Part shown: piece by piece, positions 7,878-15,765 of the stretch
Position numbering within the stretch: position 1 is the stretch's first letter
How the letters are laid out: every line of letters starts with the position of its first letter
From: Microcaldota archaeon
GTDB taxonomy: Archaea > Micrarchaeota > Micrarchaeia > Micrarchaeales > Micrarchaeaceae
NCBI GenBank assembly: GCA_021791535.1
Contig: JAJYWI010000023.1
Location: 1 to 55,701, forward strand
DNA length: 55,701 nt
Reading direction: 5' to 3'
Notes under the pieces: generated by a model
Databases searched by the model: none
What the model was told of the DNA's origin: nothing
Seen by the model: the letters and a program-made list of their open reading frames with translations, nothing else
Made by a program: the position numbers and the translations under genes

Positions 7878-8591
7878 ATGGGAAAGAGATTGAGGCAGCA
7901 GAGGCGCGGGAAAGGGACAAAGGCATACTCAAAGAGACCTGGCACGTTCGACATCAGCGTAAACTACCCGTACAACACAAAGGCCAGCAAGGAGGGGGAG
8001 GTCACAAGGCTGTTCAACCATACCGGGCACACCGCGCCACTCATGGAGATTGAATATGATGACTTCACAAACGGAAATATGATAGCTCCGGAAGGGATAA
8101 AGGTGCACGACAAGGTCTATATAGGCAAAGAGACATTCACGCTAGGCAGTGTGTGCAGGATAGGCGATATACCCGAGGGTATGCCTGTGTACAACATAGA
8201 ATCAACACCGGGGGACGGCGGCAAGCTCGTGAGGAGCGCAGGTAGCACAGCGTACATCACCGCTCACCTCAGCGGTGCCACCAACGTAACGCTCCCATCA
8301 AGAGCTAGCGTAGTCCTCAACGACGATTGCAGGGCGCAGCTAGGCGCCGTAGCAGGCGGCGGCATGACGGATCAGCCCCTTGTCAAGGCAGGCAAGAGCC
8401 ACTACATCATGCACGCTACAAACAGGATGTGGCCGAAAATAAGGGGAGTCAAGAGCAACCCTGTCGACCACCCGTTCGGAGGAAAGCAGCACCACAAGGG
8501 CAAGAGCAGCATGACGTCAAGGAACGCGCCACCTGGGAGAAAGGTGGGCCACATAGCCGCAAGTAGGACTGGGAGGAGAAAGAAGGGATGA
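7878..8591 (+). CDS. rpl2: ribosomal protein uL2
   Basis: 237 residues. The C-terminal GMTDQPLVKAGKSHYIM ... RMWPKIRGVKSNPVDHPFGG carries the conserved His-Pro-Phe-Gly-Gly region at the peptidyl-transferase centre. The N-terminal part forms the SH3/OB core. Ends 1 nt before the uS19 start. Confidence 0.97.
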   Translation: MGKRLRQQRRGKGTKAYSKRPGTFDISVNYPYNTKASKEGEVTRLFNHTGHTAPLMEIEYDDFTNGNMIAPEGIKVHDKVYIGKETFTLGSVCRIGDIPEGMPVYNIESTPGDGGKLVRSAGSTAYITAHLSGATNVTLPSRASVVLNDDCRAQLGAVAGGGMTDQPLVKAGKSHYIMHATNRMWPKIRGVKSNPVDHPFGGKQHHKGKSSMTSRNAPPGRKVGHIAASRTGRRKKG

Positions 8592-8592
8592 T

Positions 8593-8985
8593 ATGGCAGA
8601 ACGACCAGCGTTTAGAGGCAAGTTTCCGTCCGAGCTCAGCGCTCTGGGAGACCAGCAGTACCTGCAGATGGTGAAGGCAAGGCAGAGGAGGAGCATGAAG
8701 CGTGCAGGCCTGGAGTACAAGAAGCTTATGGAAAAGGTGCAGCTTTACAAGGCGAAGGGCATAAACAAGCCAATCAGGACGCACGTGCGCGAGGCTGTGA
8801 TACTCCCGTCGTGGATAGGGCTGATGTTCGAGGTGCACAATGGGAAAGAGTTCCAGAAGGTGCAGATAACGGCTAACATGCTGGGGCACAGGCTTGGCGA
8901 ATTCGCGTACACGACGAAGAGCGTTGTGCACTCCGCCCCTGGAATAAAGGCGACAAGGGGCAGCAAGTTCATAGGTGAGAAGTAA
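8593..8985 (+). CDS. rps19: ribosomal protein uS19
   Basis: 130 residues. The archaeal N-terminal half (RRSMKRAGLEYKKLMEKV) precedes the universal core IRTHVREAVILPSWIGLMFEVHNGKEF ... MLGHRLGEFAYT. Small-subunit head protein. TAATG overlap of 1 nt with uL22. Confidence 0.96.
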   Translation: MAERPAFRGKFPSELSALGDQQYLQMVKARQRRSMKRAGLEYKKLMEKVQLYKAKGINKPIRTHVREAVILPSWIGLMFEVHNGKEFQKVQITANMLGHRLGEFAYTTKSVVHSAPGIKATRGSKFIGEK

Positions 8986-9614
8986 TGGTCGAGTACTCTT
9001 TCAACAGGAAGCGCGATGGCCTCGTCTTCGCCAGCATGAAGGACATAAACGCCAGCTTCAAGGACCTGTGCGCCGTATGCGACGCAATAAGGTACAAGAG
9101 TGCGCACGGCGCCCTATCCACGCTCGATTCGGTAGCATCTGGAATGCCAATACTATATAGGCGGCACAACGCACACATGGGGGCGAGGCACGAGATCGGT
9201 GGCCGGACAGGCAGATATCCAAAGAAATGCGCAGCCATCGTGAGGAAGGTGCTGGTAAATGCGATGGCAAACGCGGAGAACAAAGGAGACGACCCGCACT
9301 CGATGTATATCGTGCACGCAACCGCAAACAAAACCATGATACTGCAAAGGACTGCGCCGAAGGGCGTGCTGTGGCTCGGCCATAGCATGGGAAGAAGGTC
9401 CGCAAGAAGGGCAGATGTGGAGTTTGCAAGGGTCGAGCTGGCGCTCGGCTACGGCGAAGAGGAGGGGCTGAGCAGCAGGATGAAGGCTGCGATAACGAAA
9501 GAAAAGAAAAGGTTCAAAGAGATGCCCGCGCAAAAGGTTAAGGAGGTCAAGCCGGCAAAGCAGAAAAAGCAGAAGGCCGAAGCAAAGCAGGAGGCACAGA
9601 AAGCAAAGGCGTGA
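8985..9614 (+). CDS. rpl22: ribosomal protein uL22
   Basis: 209 residues, longer than the usual archaeal 150-160 because of a Lys/Ala/Glu-rich C-terminal tail after about residue 165. The core has the Tyr-Pro-Lys-Lys and NAMANAENKGDD motifs and the tunnel beta-hairpin (LQRTAPKGVLWLGHSMGRRSARRADVE). Start ATG overlaps the uS19 stop by 1 nt. Its stop TGA is part of the GTGATT motif before uS3. Confidence 0.94.
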   Translation: MVEYSFNRKRDGLVFASMKDINASFKDLCAVCDAIRYKSAHGALSTLDSVASGMPILYRRHNAHMGARHEIGGRTGRYPKKCAAIVRKVLVNAMANAENKGDDPHSMYIVHATANKTMILQRTAPKGVLWLGHSMGRRSARRADVEFARVELALGYGEEEGLSSRMKAAITKEKKRFKEMPAQKVKEVKPAKQKKQKAEAKQEAQKAKA

Positions 9615-9616
9615 TT

Positions 9617-10240
9617 ATGGCAATAGAAAGAAGATTCATAGACGACTCGATAATCAAGTACAACGTCTCGAAGTACCTGAGCAAGGAGCTTGTCAGAGCT
9701 GGCTTCTCGAGAGTAGAGATACAGAAGACGCCGGTGCTAACGAGGATAACAGTGTATGTGCTGAGCCCGGGCAGGGTGATAGGCAGGGCTGGCAAGACGA
9801 TAGACGCGCTTACAGAAAACATAAAGAACATGTTCAAGGTTGACAACCCGCAGATAAATGTTATGGAGGTGGAGAACAAGATGCTGGAGCCGATGCTAGT
9901 GGCGAGGGAGATAGCTGAGAAGTTCGAGCGCGGGATAAATGCAAGGCGGGTCATCCAATCTATGCTCAAGTCCATACTGGACAACGGTGCGATAGGCGCA
10001 GAGATAATAGCTAGCGGGAAGCTGGCGGCAAAGGGCGCACGAGCAAAGACGATACGGAAGAGCGTAGGCTATATGCCAAAGGCAGGGGACGTGACAAACC
10101 TGGTCAGGGAGGCGCACGCAACCGCATATCCAAAATACGGCGCGATAGGTGTGAAGGTGCGGATAGTGCCACCAGGCACAGTCTTTCCAGGGGTTACGAT
10201 GAAACCGATAGAGGTACCGAAGTCAATACTAAACAGTTAA
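9617..10240 (+). CDS. rps3: ribosomal protein uS3
   Basis: 207 residues from the ATG at 9617. A GTG at 9611 overlapping uL22 is a possible but less likely start, because GTGATT there fits a ribosome-binding site. Type-II KH domain with PGRVIGRAGKTIDALTENI around residues 50-70. C-terminal domain has the mRNA-entry motif SGKLAAKGARAKTIRKSVGYM. In most archaea uL29, SUI1 and rnp1 follow uS3; here the cluster ends and aglB follows after 26 nt. Confidence 0.96.
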   Translation: MAIERRFIDDSIIKYNVSKYLSKELVRAGFSRVEIQKTPVLTRITVYVLSPGRVIGRAGKTIDALTENIKNMFKVDNPQINVMEVENKMLEPMLVAREIAEKFERGINARRVIQSMLKSILDNGAIGAEIIASGKLAAKGARAKTIRKSVGYMPKAGDVTNLVREAHATAYPKYGAIGVKVRIVPPGTVFPGVTMKPIEVPKSILNS

Positions 10241-10266
10241 AAGGGACATGAGCGAAGATTGGTTCG

Positions 10267-13200
10267 ATGGGGGGAATAATAGCAACTAGCCTGGTCGCGT
10301 TCATATCTATGTTCGTGCCAGGACTATTGCTTGCGCTGGCCTTGCTCTACAAGAGAACAGACCTCCATCTCTTTGAGATAGTTGTCATAGGCTTCATATT
10401 CGGGCTCATAGCCCCGGCAGCGCTCACATGGGTTGAATCATTCCTGATACCGTATTCAACTGCGTTCATATTCTCGCTAAGTCTTTTCGAAATCAATGCC
10501 CTTGTCCTAACAATAGCCGGCGCGATACTGTGCTTCCAGCAAGGGGTGTTCAAAGGATTCAGCCTCTCTGGGATGACGAGGAGCCAGGCGATAAGCAAAG
10601 AGGAGGCAAAGATAAACGAGATGCAGAAGGCATCAAAAATGTCAATAGACGAGATACGCACAAGGCTCTCATATTTCGATAGCGCCAAGGGCATAATAGA
10701 GGCGCACAAAGCCGAGGAGGATGCGCTTGTCAGGAAGCACAAGGAGGAGAGGAGCATTGCCAGCAAGCTCGATGAGAGAGACAGGGCAAAGCTATCTGAG
10801 CTGCATCAGCAAGAGGAGCAAAAGCTGATCGAGCAGCATGAGCGCGAAGAGGAGATGCTCCTAAACAGGCTGAGCAAGCCAGAGGCAGCGGCAAAATCGG
10901 CAATCAACATCAAGACGGCATGGCCATGGATCCTGCTGCTCGCCATAATGCTGCTTACGTTCGCGACAAGGATATTCGGCATAGGGCCGTCGCCGCAGTT
11001 CTACGAGTTCGACCCCTATTATGATATGATGGCAGCGCAATCCATACTTGTTTACGGCCAGCAGTTTTACACATCGCACGCCGCATGGCCGATAGAGGTG
11101 GGAGGATCAGTAATGAGAATACAGCCGCTAGTCCCATACCTCGAAGCGTATTGGTACAGCCTTGCAAACTATTTCGGGCCAAAGAACAGCTCCACATTCA
11201 GCACAAACCTCATGAGCTATGTCGGATCCGTGTACCCTCCGATGGTGGCAGCGCTGCTCGTGTTCACAGTGTTTGTGCTGCTTTATAGGGAGTACGGAAA
11301 GTATGTTGGGCTGATAGGAGCGTCGCTGGCGGCGTCCATGCCTGTCATATTTACGACTTTTGTGGCAGGCGAGCAGCTGCTTGAACCGTGGGGGATATTC
11401 TCGTTGTTCTTCTTCTTCGCGATGTATGTCCTGGCAATAAGGGACATGAAGAACTCTAGGCTTGCTATACTCGCAGGCGTGGCGTTTGCATCCACCTTCC
11501 TCGGTGCGCATTACTACACCGTTGATGCTGGTGTCCTCGCCGCATACATACTGTTGCAGGGCACCATAAGCGTGATAAGGGGGGACCTAACGAAGTACTT
11601 CTACAAGATGAACATAATCATTATAGTCGTGATAGGGATATTCCTTGTCGCGTATAATGCATACAGCACCTCGATAACATCTGCGATACCAAAGATTGTA
11701 GGCGTGCCAACCACCATCGCGTTCCCGATAATAGCCCTAGTTACTGTAGTGGTGCTGGATTACGTTAGTAGATGGCTGGCGAAGAGCAAGTTCTCTTTCA
11801 AGGAAAGGCTTGGCGGAATCGGCATCCTGGTCGCCGTGGTGCTAGGCAATGTCCTGGCATGGATATACCTGATCTATGCCAACGTTGCCAGAAAAGGAAA
11901 ATACGACCCGCATACGCTCACTAGAATCGTCTGGATAGGCTTCTTCTACGCCCTCGCGCTAATAGCGGTGTTCTTCACCCCGCTTGGCAAGCCTTTCAAA
12001 GGATACATCAACCTCAGCGCGCACTACACAACACCCTCAATACCCCTCTTCATGACTGTAGAGGAGTATATACCGACCGGGTTGTTCTACAACTTCGGCG
12101 CATCTGGGTTCGGCCTGATAGGCTCGAGCATAGGTGGCATACCCATCTTGGTATGGATCATATCTGCGGTGGCGCTCCTGCTGATAATTATCAGCATAGC
12201 CTTCAGGAATAGCAAGACCGGCATACTGTACGCAGCCATAGCGCTGCCGCTGATGATCGCAGGCTTCTCAGAGGTGAAATACCTGCCGCACTTCGGCGTG
12301 GCTTTCATAATGCTCTTCTGCATAATAATCGGAGAGATACTGCTGCTTGCCGACAGCGATTTCAGCATAAAGAAATACGCAAAAATAATAACAGAGGCGG
12401 GGCAGACACACACAGAGCTGAAAAATGCAATCCAGAGGCACGCGAACGTAGTCTACGCCGTGCTTGCAATCGGCCTCTTCTTCATCTCAACAGTCCTAGC
12501 TATAATCATGCTTCTGGCCATCCTATTCGTGGTAAAGCCCAGCGGAAGCAGGAGCTATCTCTACGGGCTCCTTTTCTTGTTCATAATAATAGAGATCGCC
12601 GCAGTGGCCATAAACCACCAGGTAATGCTCGGAGAGAGCAGTACGATAATACAGGCGTTCACCGGGGCGTACACCTACGCTACAAACCCTGTTAATGCGT
12701 GTTCGATAATAGCAAACCACGGAAACGCTATTGCTGACGACATGTTCTGCAACCTTGTGCCTGCGTACTGGCTCAACGCGATGGCATGGATAAAGGGCAA
12801 TGTTGGGCCCTTCGGTTACAGGGTGCTAGCGTGGTGGGATTACGGCGACTGGATAAACTGGTTCGGCAACTCGCCTGCGGTGCTGAGAGGGGACAACTCT
12901 GCTCCTCCAGAAGACTACGCCACAGCGGCGCACTACGTGCTTGGGTCCTCTGACGGGTACGGGCCGCAAACGTTGGCATCATTCATGAATGGGAACCAGA
13001 CAAAGTACGTGCTGATGGACCAGGACCTGATAGCGAAGTGGCAGGCTCTTGATTTCCTTGCTTGCGTAGACATCAACGCGACATCGAAAGCCTACGCGAT
13101 AGCGCAGGGCAAGGCGCAAAACCCGCCAGTCCCGTACGCGCTGGGCACCTCACAATGCGAAATAGCGCACGATCCGCAATTCGTGCTGGTACCGCTTCCG

Positions 13201-13722
13201 GCGCTTATACCTACGAACTCGTCGGTGCAGAGCATATCCTACTACTGCAAGATATCAAACAGCACAACGCCGCTGATATCCTCATACATAGTGCAGGGCA
13301 TGTCGCTGTCGAATGAGACCGTATGCGTTGATTCGGTCCCTAACACAAAAGGGGTGCTCAGTATATTCAACCAATCAGGCGGCAAGCTTAATGCGGTGGT
13401 ACAATCCGCTTCCTATGAAGGCGTCATAACCATAAGTGGCATACCCTTCGTTGAATATCTGATGATATACCTGCCAAATGGACCGAACGATACAATAACT
13501 AATGCGCCGTCGTCATTCTACGACTCAAACTACTACAAAGGCTTCATACTCGGCGATCTGCCAGGATTCACGCAGGTATATCCGGCAAACGCGACTGGGA
13601 TAAACTTCGTCAACGGCACATACGGCGTAAGGATATACGAACTTGATAACTTCACAGGGTCGTTGCCGCCGAAGACGCCAAAGCCTTCATACGTCAGCAA
13701 CAACTACACGATGCCAGGCTGA
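10267..13722 (+). CDS. aglB: oligosaccharyltransferase AglB (STT3) with extra N-terminal TM/coiled-coil module
   Basis: Transfers glycan from a dolichol carrier to Asn in N-x-S/T sequons on the outer membrane face. The catalytic part starts near residue 225: a membrane helix, then FYEFDPYYDMM with the metal-binding Asp near 249, about a dozen TM segments, and the WWDYGDW signature near residue 856. A periplasm-side C-terminal domain follows. It is 1151 residues, well above the usual 750-970. Residues 1-100 hold about three extra TM segments and residues 107-215 a highly charged Glu/Lys/Arg coiled coil that I do not recognise from the family. Placed directly after uS3. Confidence 0.92.
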   Translation: MGGIIATSLVAFISMFVPGLLLALALLYKRTDLHLFEIVVIGFIFGLIAPAALTWVESFLIPYSTAFIFSLSLFEINALVLTIAGAILCFQQGVFKGFSLSGMTRSQAISKEEAKINEMQKASKMSIDEIRTRLSYFDSAKGIIEAHKAEEDALVRKHKEERSIASKLDERDRAKLSELHQQEEQKLIEQHEREEEMLLNRLSKPEAAAKSAINIKTAWPWILLLAIMLLTFATRIFGIGPSPQFYEFDPYYDMMAAQSILVYGQQFYTSHAAWPIEVGGSVMRIQPLVPYLEAYWYSLANYFGPKNSSTFSTNLMSYVGSVYPPMVAALLVFTVFVLLYREYGKYVGLIGASLAASMPVIFTTFVAGEQLLEPWGIFSLFFFFAMYVLAIRDMKNSRLAILAGVAFASTFLGAHYYTVDAGVLAAYILLQGTISVIRGDLTKYFYKMNIIIIVVIGIFLVAYNAYSTSITSAIPKIVGVPTTIAFPIIALVTVVVLDYVSRWLAKSKFSFKERLGGIGILVAVVLGNVLAWIYLIYANVARKGKYDPHTLTRIVWIGFFYALALIAVFFTPLGKPFKGYINLSAHYTTPSIPLFMTVEEYIPTGLFYNFGASGFGLIGSSIGGIPILVWIISAVALLLIIISIAFRNSKTGILYAAIALPLMIAGFSEVKYLPHFGVAFIMLFCIIIGEILLLADSDFSIKKYAKIITEAGQTHTELKNAIQRHANVVYAVLAIGLFFISTVLAIIMLLAILFVVKPSGSRSYLYGLLFLFIIIEIAAVAINHQVMLGESSTIIQAFTGAYTYATNPVNACSIIANHGNAIADDMFCNLVPAYWLNAMAWIKGNVGPFGYRVLAWWDYGDWINWFGNSPAVLRGDNSAPPEDYATAAHYVLGSSDGYGPQTLASFMNGNQTKYVLMDQDLIAKWQALDFLACVDINATSKAYAIAQGKAQNPPVPYALGTSQCEIAHDPQFVLVPLPALIPTNSSVQSISYYCKISNSTTPLISSYIVQGMSLSNETVCVDSVPNTKGVLSIFNQSGGKLNAVVQSASYEGVITISGIPFVEYLMIYLPNGPNDTITNAPSSFYDSNYYKGFILGDLPGFTQVYPANATGINFVNGTYGVRIYELDNFTGSLPPKTPKPSYVSNNYTMPG

Positions 13723-13758
13723 CGCAACTTTTAATATTCCAATGCCTAAATCAAATCG

Positions 13759-13832
13759 GGGCTCGTAGCTCAGCCTGGTTAGAGCGACGGTCTTATAAGC
13801 CGTAGGTCGTGAGTTCAAATCTCACCGGGCCC
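13759..13832 (+). tRNA. tRNA-Ile (anticodon TAT)
   Basis: Full cloverleaf: acceptor GGGCTCG/CGGGCCC, D-arm GCTC...GAGC, anticodon stem ACGGT/GCCGT with loop CTTATAA, T-arm GTGAG-TTCAAAT-CTCAC. The anticodon is UAU, reading AUA. Most archaea read AUA with a CAU tRNA whose C34 becomes agmatidine (TiaS); UAU isoacceptors are known only from a few lineages. TATA-like CTTTTAATATT lies at about 13728-13738. Discriminator A at 13833 directly abuts the stop codon of rnp4 on the opposite strand. Confidence 0.92.
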
Positions 13833-13833
13833 A

Positions 13834-14148
13834 TCATGTCCTATAGCGTATGTGGTTATCCGTGCCACAGGCCAGGCATCTGTATGTAAGGTACCCGCCA
13901 GAGCTCACAACTATTACTCTACAATTCAATCCAGGAAGGAGCAACGAGGAGCAGCCGCCGCATATCCGGTTTTTGATCCTCGGTGGCACATTTACCTTGT
14001 AATGCGTCCTTATCTTGTTGAGTATGTATACGTAGGAGCCTGCTAGGTCCTTATCTTTCGGGAGCGCGCTCTCCGCCAAGCCGAATAGTATCTCTATGCG
14101 CTCCTTCGCTATGCCGTTGACCAGAGCTCTCCTGTCCTTCAATGCCAC
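13834..14148 (-). CDS. rnp4: RNase P protein component 4 (Rnp4/Rpp21)
   Basis: 104 residues from a GTG at 14148 (GVALKDRRALV). An upstream in-frame CTG/ATG-like extension would run into the 5S rRNA gene and was rejected. ERIEILFGLAESAL and YVYILNKIRTHYKVNVP are the N-terminal helices that contact Rnp1's partner protein. The zinc ribbon follows: RICGGCSSLLLPG ... YRCLACGT, with two CxxC pairs. Function: tRNA 5'-end maturation with the RNase P RNA. It starts 12 nt after the 5S rRNA 3' end, so it is probably on the same transcript. Confidence 0.9.
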   Translation of the reverse strand: MALKDRRALVNGIAKERIEILFGLAESALPKDKDLAGSYVYILNKIRTHYKVNVPPRIKNRICGGCSSLLLPGLNCRVIVVSSGGYLTYRCLACGTDNHIRYRT

Positions 14149-14160
14149 ACCAAAAAAAGG

Positions 14161-14275
14161 TGCCAAACAGCAACACACTTTCCCGCCGTAGGCAGTACAC
14201 ATGTGTCGTGATCGGGCTTAGCTTCCAAGTTCGGAATGGGTTTGGGCGTTTCCCCGGTCCTATTACCGTTTGACA
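14161..14275 (-). rRNA. 5S ribosomal RNA
   Basis: The minus strand begins TGTCAAACGG and ends GTTTGGCA; these termini pair over 8 bp including one G-U. The loop C/helix III region reads CCCATTCCGAACTTGGAAGC, then TAAGCCC, the near-universal 5S signature. Length 115 nt. No 16S or 23S gene is nearby, so 5S is unlinked here, as in several reduced archaeal genomes. End positions are set from the terminal helix and may be off by 1-3 nt. Confidence 0.9.
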
Positions 14276-14293
14276 TTAGGGTATCCTATCAAA

Positions 14294-14305
14294 GATTTAT
14301 ATACC
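14294..14305 (-). promoter_or_regulatory. TATA box of the 5S rRNA gene
   Basis: Minus-strand GGTATATAAATC lies about 25 nt upstream of the 5S 5' end, ideal archaeal spacing. Confidence 0.65.
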
Positions 14306-14309
14306 TTAG

Positions 14310-14528
14310 CTAAAGACCTGCGGCCTCCCTGTCCCTCTTGACCGCCTCTTGCAGCATGCGCACATTCTTCTTCTCGTTCTCCACTATCTGATGCCACATT
14401 GCCTCGCATTTTGGGTGGGCGTCCTCCTTCGATTCTTTCATGTACCTGTCAGCATGGTGCAAGAACTGCATCCTCTTGACTAGTTGCTTATGCACATTAT
14501 ACGTGCAGTTGCTCATTTCTTCAGGCAT
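14310..14528 (-). CDS. small helical protein of unknown function
   Basis: 72 residues, not recognised. Predicted nearly all helical and strongly charged, with Cys near 8 and 41 and several His (VHKQL, LHHADRY, AMWHQIVENEKK). The ATG at 14528 is preceded by GTGAGGAT, a good ribosome-binding site. It follows the zinc-finger gene by 33 nt in the priL operon, and its end lies just ahead of the 5S promoter. Confidence 0.65.
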   Translation of the reverse strand: MPEEMSNCTYNVHKQLVKRMQFLHHADRYMKESKEDAHPKCEAMWHQIVENEKKNVRMLQEAVKRDREAAGL

Positions 14529-14561
14529 ATCCTCACTAGTAATATGTGGTTCAAAAGGTTA

Positions 14562-14711
14562 TTATCTCTTTGCGAATCTTCTTCCGTGCATGCATGAGCT
14601 GCATACGCCCATCTTCCTGTTATAGTGCCTGCGGCATACCTTTTTGCCGCATAGTGAGCATGTGTTCTCTGCAGGCATTCCGCATATATCGCACAGCAAA
14701 GTAACCTTCAC
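14562..14711 (-). CDS. small HIT-type zinc-finger protein
   Basis: 49 residues read from a GTG at 14711 to TAA at 14562-14564. Sequence features: LLCDICGMPA, TCSLCGKKVCRRHY and GVCSSCMHGRR. Seven Cys and two His in CxxC pairs give a treble-clef/HIT-like two-zinc pattern seen in small archaeal zinc-finger proteins of unknown role. Its GTG start overlaps the priL stop (GTGA, 4 nt), strong support for a real, translationally coupled gene. Confidence 0.8.
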   Translation of the reverse strand: MKVTLLCDICGMPAENTCSLCGKKVCRRHYNRKMGVCSSCMHGRRFAKR

Positions 14712-15658
14712 TTCACCACCACCTTCTCCTTTTGCGTGTCAAAGTCAACATAATCACCAAGCAGCTCCTTGGCGCGCGCCAGCGAAAGTGGCCGTAGTCC
14801 CTTCCTTTTTGCGTAAGAGCATTGGTACTTTATGTACGAATCGTTTATCCTCGTGTTTGGGTCAAGCGCCTTGCACCTCTCTATGTAAGATGATATCGCC
14901 TTAAATGCATCGTCTTCCGTCATCCCCCTGACGTTGATTAGATAAGGCGCAAGCACCAGATTGACAACCCTATGCCGCACATCAGGTATGGGCGTCTCGA
15001 GGAGCTTGTCTATCCATGCCCGGTTTCCACCAGCCGCTGGCCTTATCGTCACAACAGGCTGCACTATCGTCTTAGATCTGGCTATCACCTGTTGCGGCAG
15101 GTCACCGTGCTTTATCGGAAGCCCCTTCAGTATCTGCCTGAAAATCACACTCTCAAGAAGGTCGGCAACATCGCGCCTGCGCATCATCACATCACCTCCA
15201 TGTAGCTTGAAGTTCGAGAGGGAGAATCTAGGCGTAGACGACATATATCTCAGCACGGTAAGGAAGCCCACCTTGTACTCGTCTAGGCCTGCGGGAGATA
15301 TCGCAATGCCAAGCTCTGCTGATAAGCGCAGCATGTCGCTGCTGCCACTGATGTCCAGCGCAGCTCTGGATCTAGATGCCTCAGCAGATGCAAACTTCAG
15401 GATGGCTGCCCTATTGCCTAATGCGCTTACCAGCATCCGCTCATAGACGTAGCTTATCACATGGTCGAGTTTCCCGTACGCTATATCCTTATACTCGAGC
15501 CTACCTTTGGCGAATGCCTCCCCGAGCCGTCTCTCAGCAAGCACAAGGTACTTCTCCGTCAGCCCCACAGTTTCAGCTTCCTTGGAGCGTACTACGGCCT
15601 TTGCTTCTTCGGAAAACGGGTACTTATACGCAAACGCAAGCGCATCATCAGCTGCCAT
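14708..15658 (-). CDS. priL: DNA primase large subunit PriL, with PriX-like C-terminal domain
   Basis: 316 residues. Residues 1-200 match the helical N-terminal domain of archaeal PriL (FAYKYPFSEEAKAVV ... EYKDIAYGKLDHVISYVYERM). The usual C-terminal Fe-S domain with four Cys is missing: only two Cys remain in the last 120 residues. Instead there is WIDKLLETPIPDVRHRVVNL, VLAPYLINVRGMTEDDAF and SYIKYQCSYAKRKGL, which resembles the PriX/pRN1-primase helical domain. Role: primer synthesis with PriS, which is not in the window. TATA box at 15677-15687 makes the message nearly leaderless. Confidence 0.78.
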   Translation of the reverse strand: MAADDALAFAYKYPFSEEAKAVVRSKEAETVGLTEKYLVLAERRLGEAFAKGRLEYKDIAYGKLDHVISYVYERMLVSALGNRAAILKFASAEASRSRAALDISGSSDMLRLSAELGIAISPAGLDEYKVGFLTVLRYMSSTPRFSLSNFKLHGGDVMMRRRDVADLLESVIFRQILKGLPIKHGDLPQQVIARSKTIVQPVVTIRPAAGGNRAWIDKLLETPIPDVRHRVVNLVLAPYLINVRGMTEDDAFKAISSYIERCKALDPNTRINDSYIKYQCSYAKRKGLRPLSLARAKELLGDYVDFDTQKEKVVVK

Positions 15659-15765
15659 CGCAATATCTATGGTAATTTAATATAAAGAACTTAAGGCATG
15701 CGCCTGGATAAAAGAAACATATAAATATCTCATTCAATGATGGCTCCTACATGTAAAGTGATTAG
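15659..15765. promoter_or_regulatory. divergent promoter region priL / unknown gene
   Basis: Minus TATA CTTTATATTAAA at 15677-15687 is about 25 nt from the priL ATG. Plus TATA CATATAAATATC at 15719-15729 predicts a start near 15750 for the 15766 gene, whose ATG is preceded by GTGATTAG. Confidence 0.5.

Noticed and set aside
14149-14202. N-terminal extension of rnp4 by 18 residues
   Set aside because: It lies mostly within the 5S rRNA gene and is Cys-rich nonsense compared with the family; the GTG at 14148 fits.
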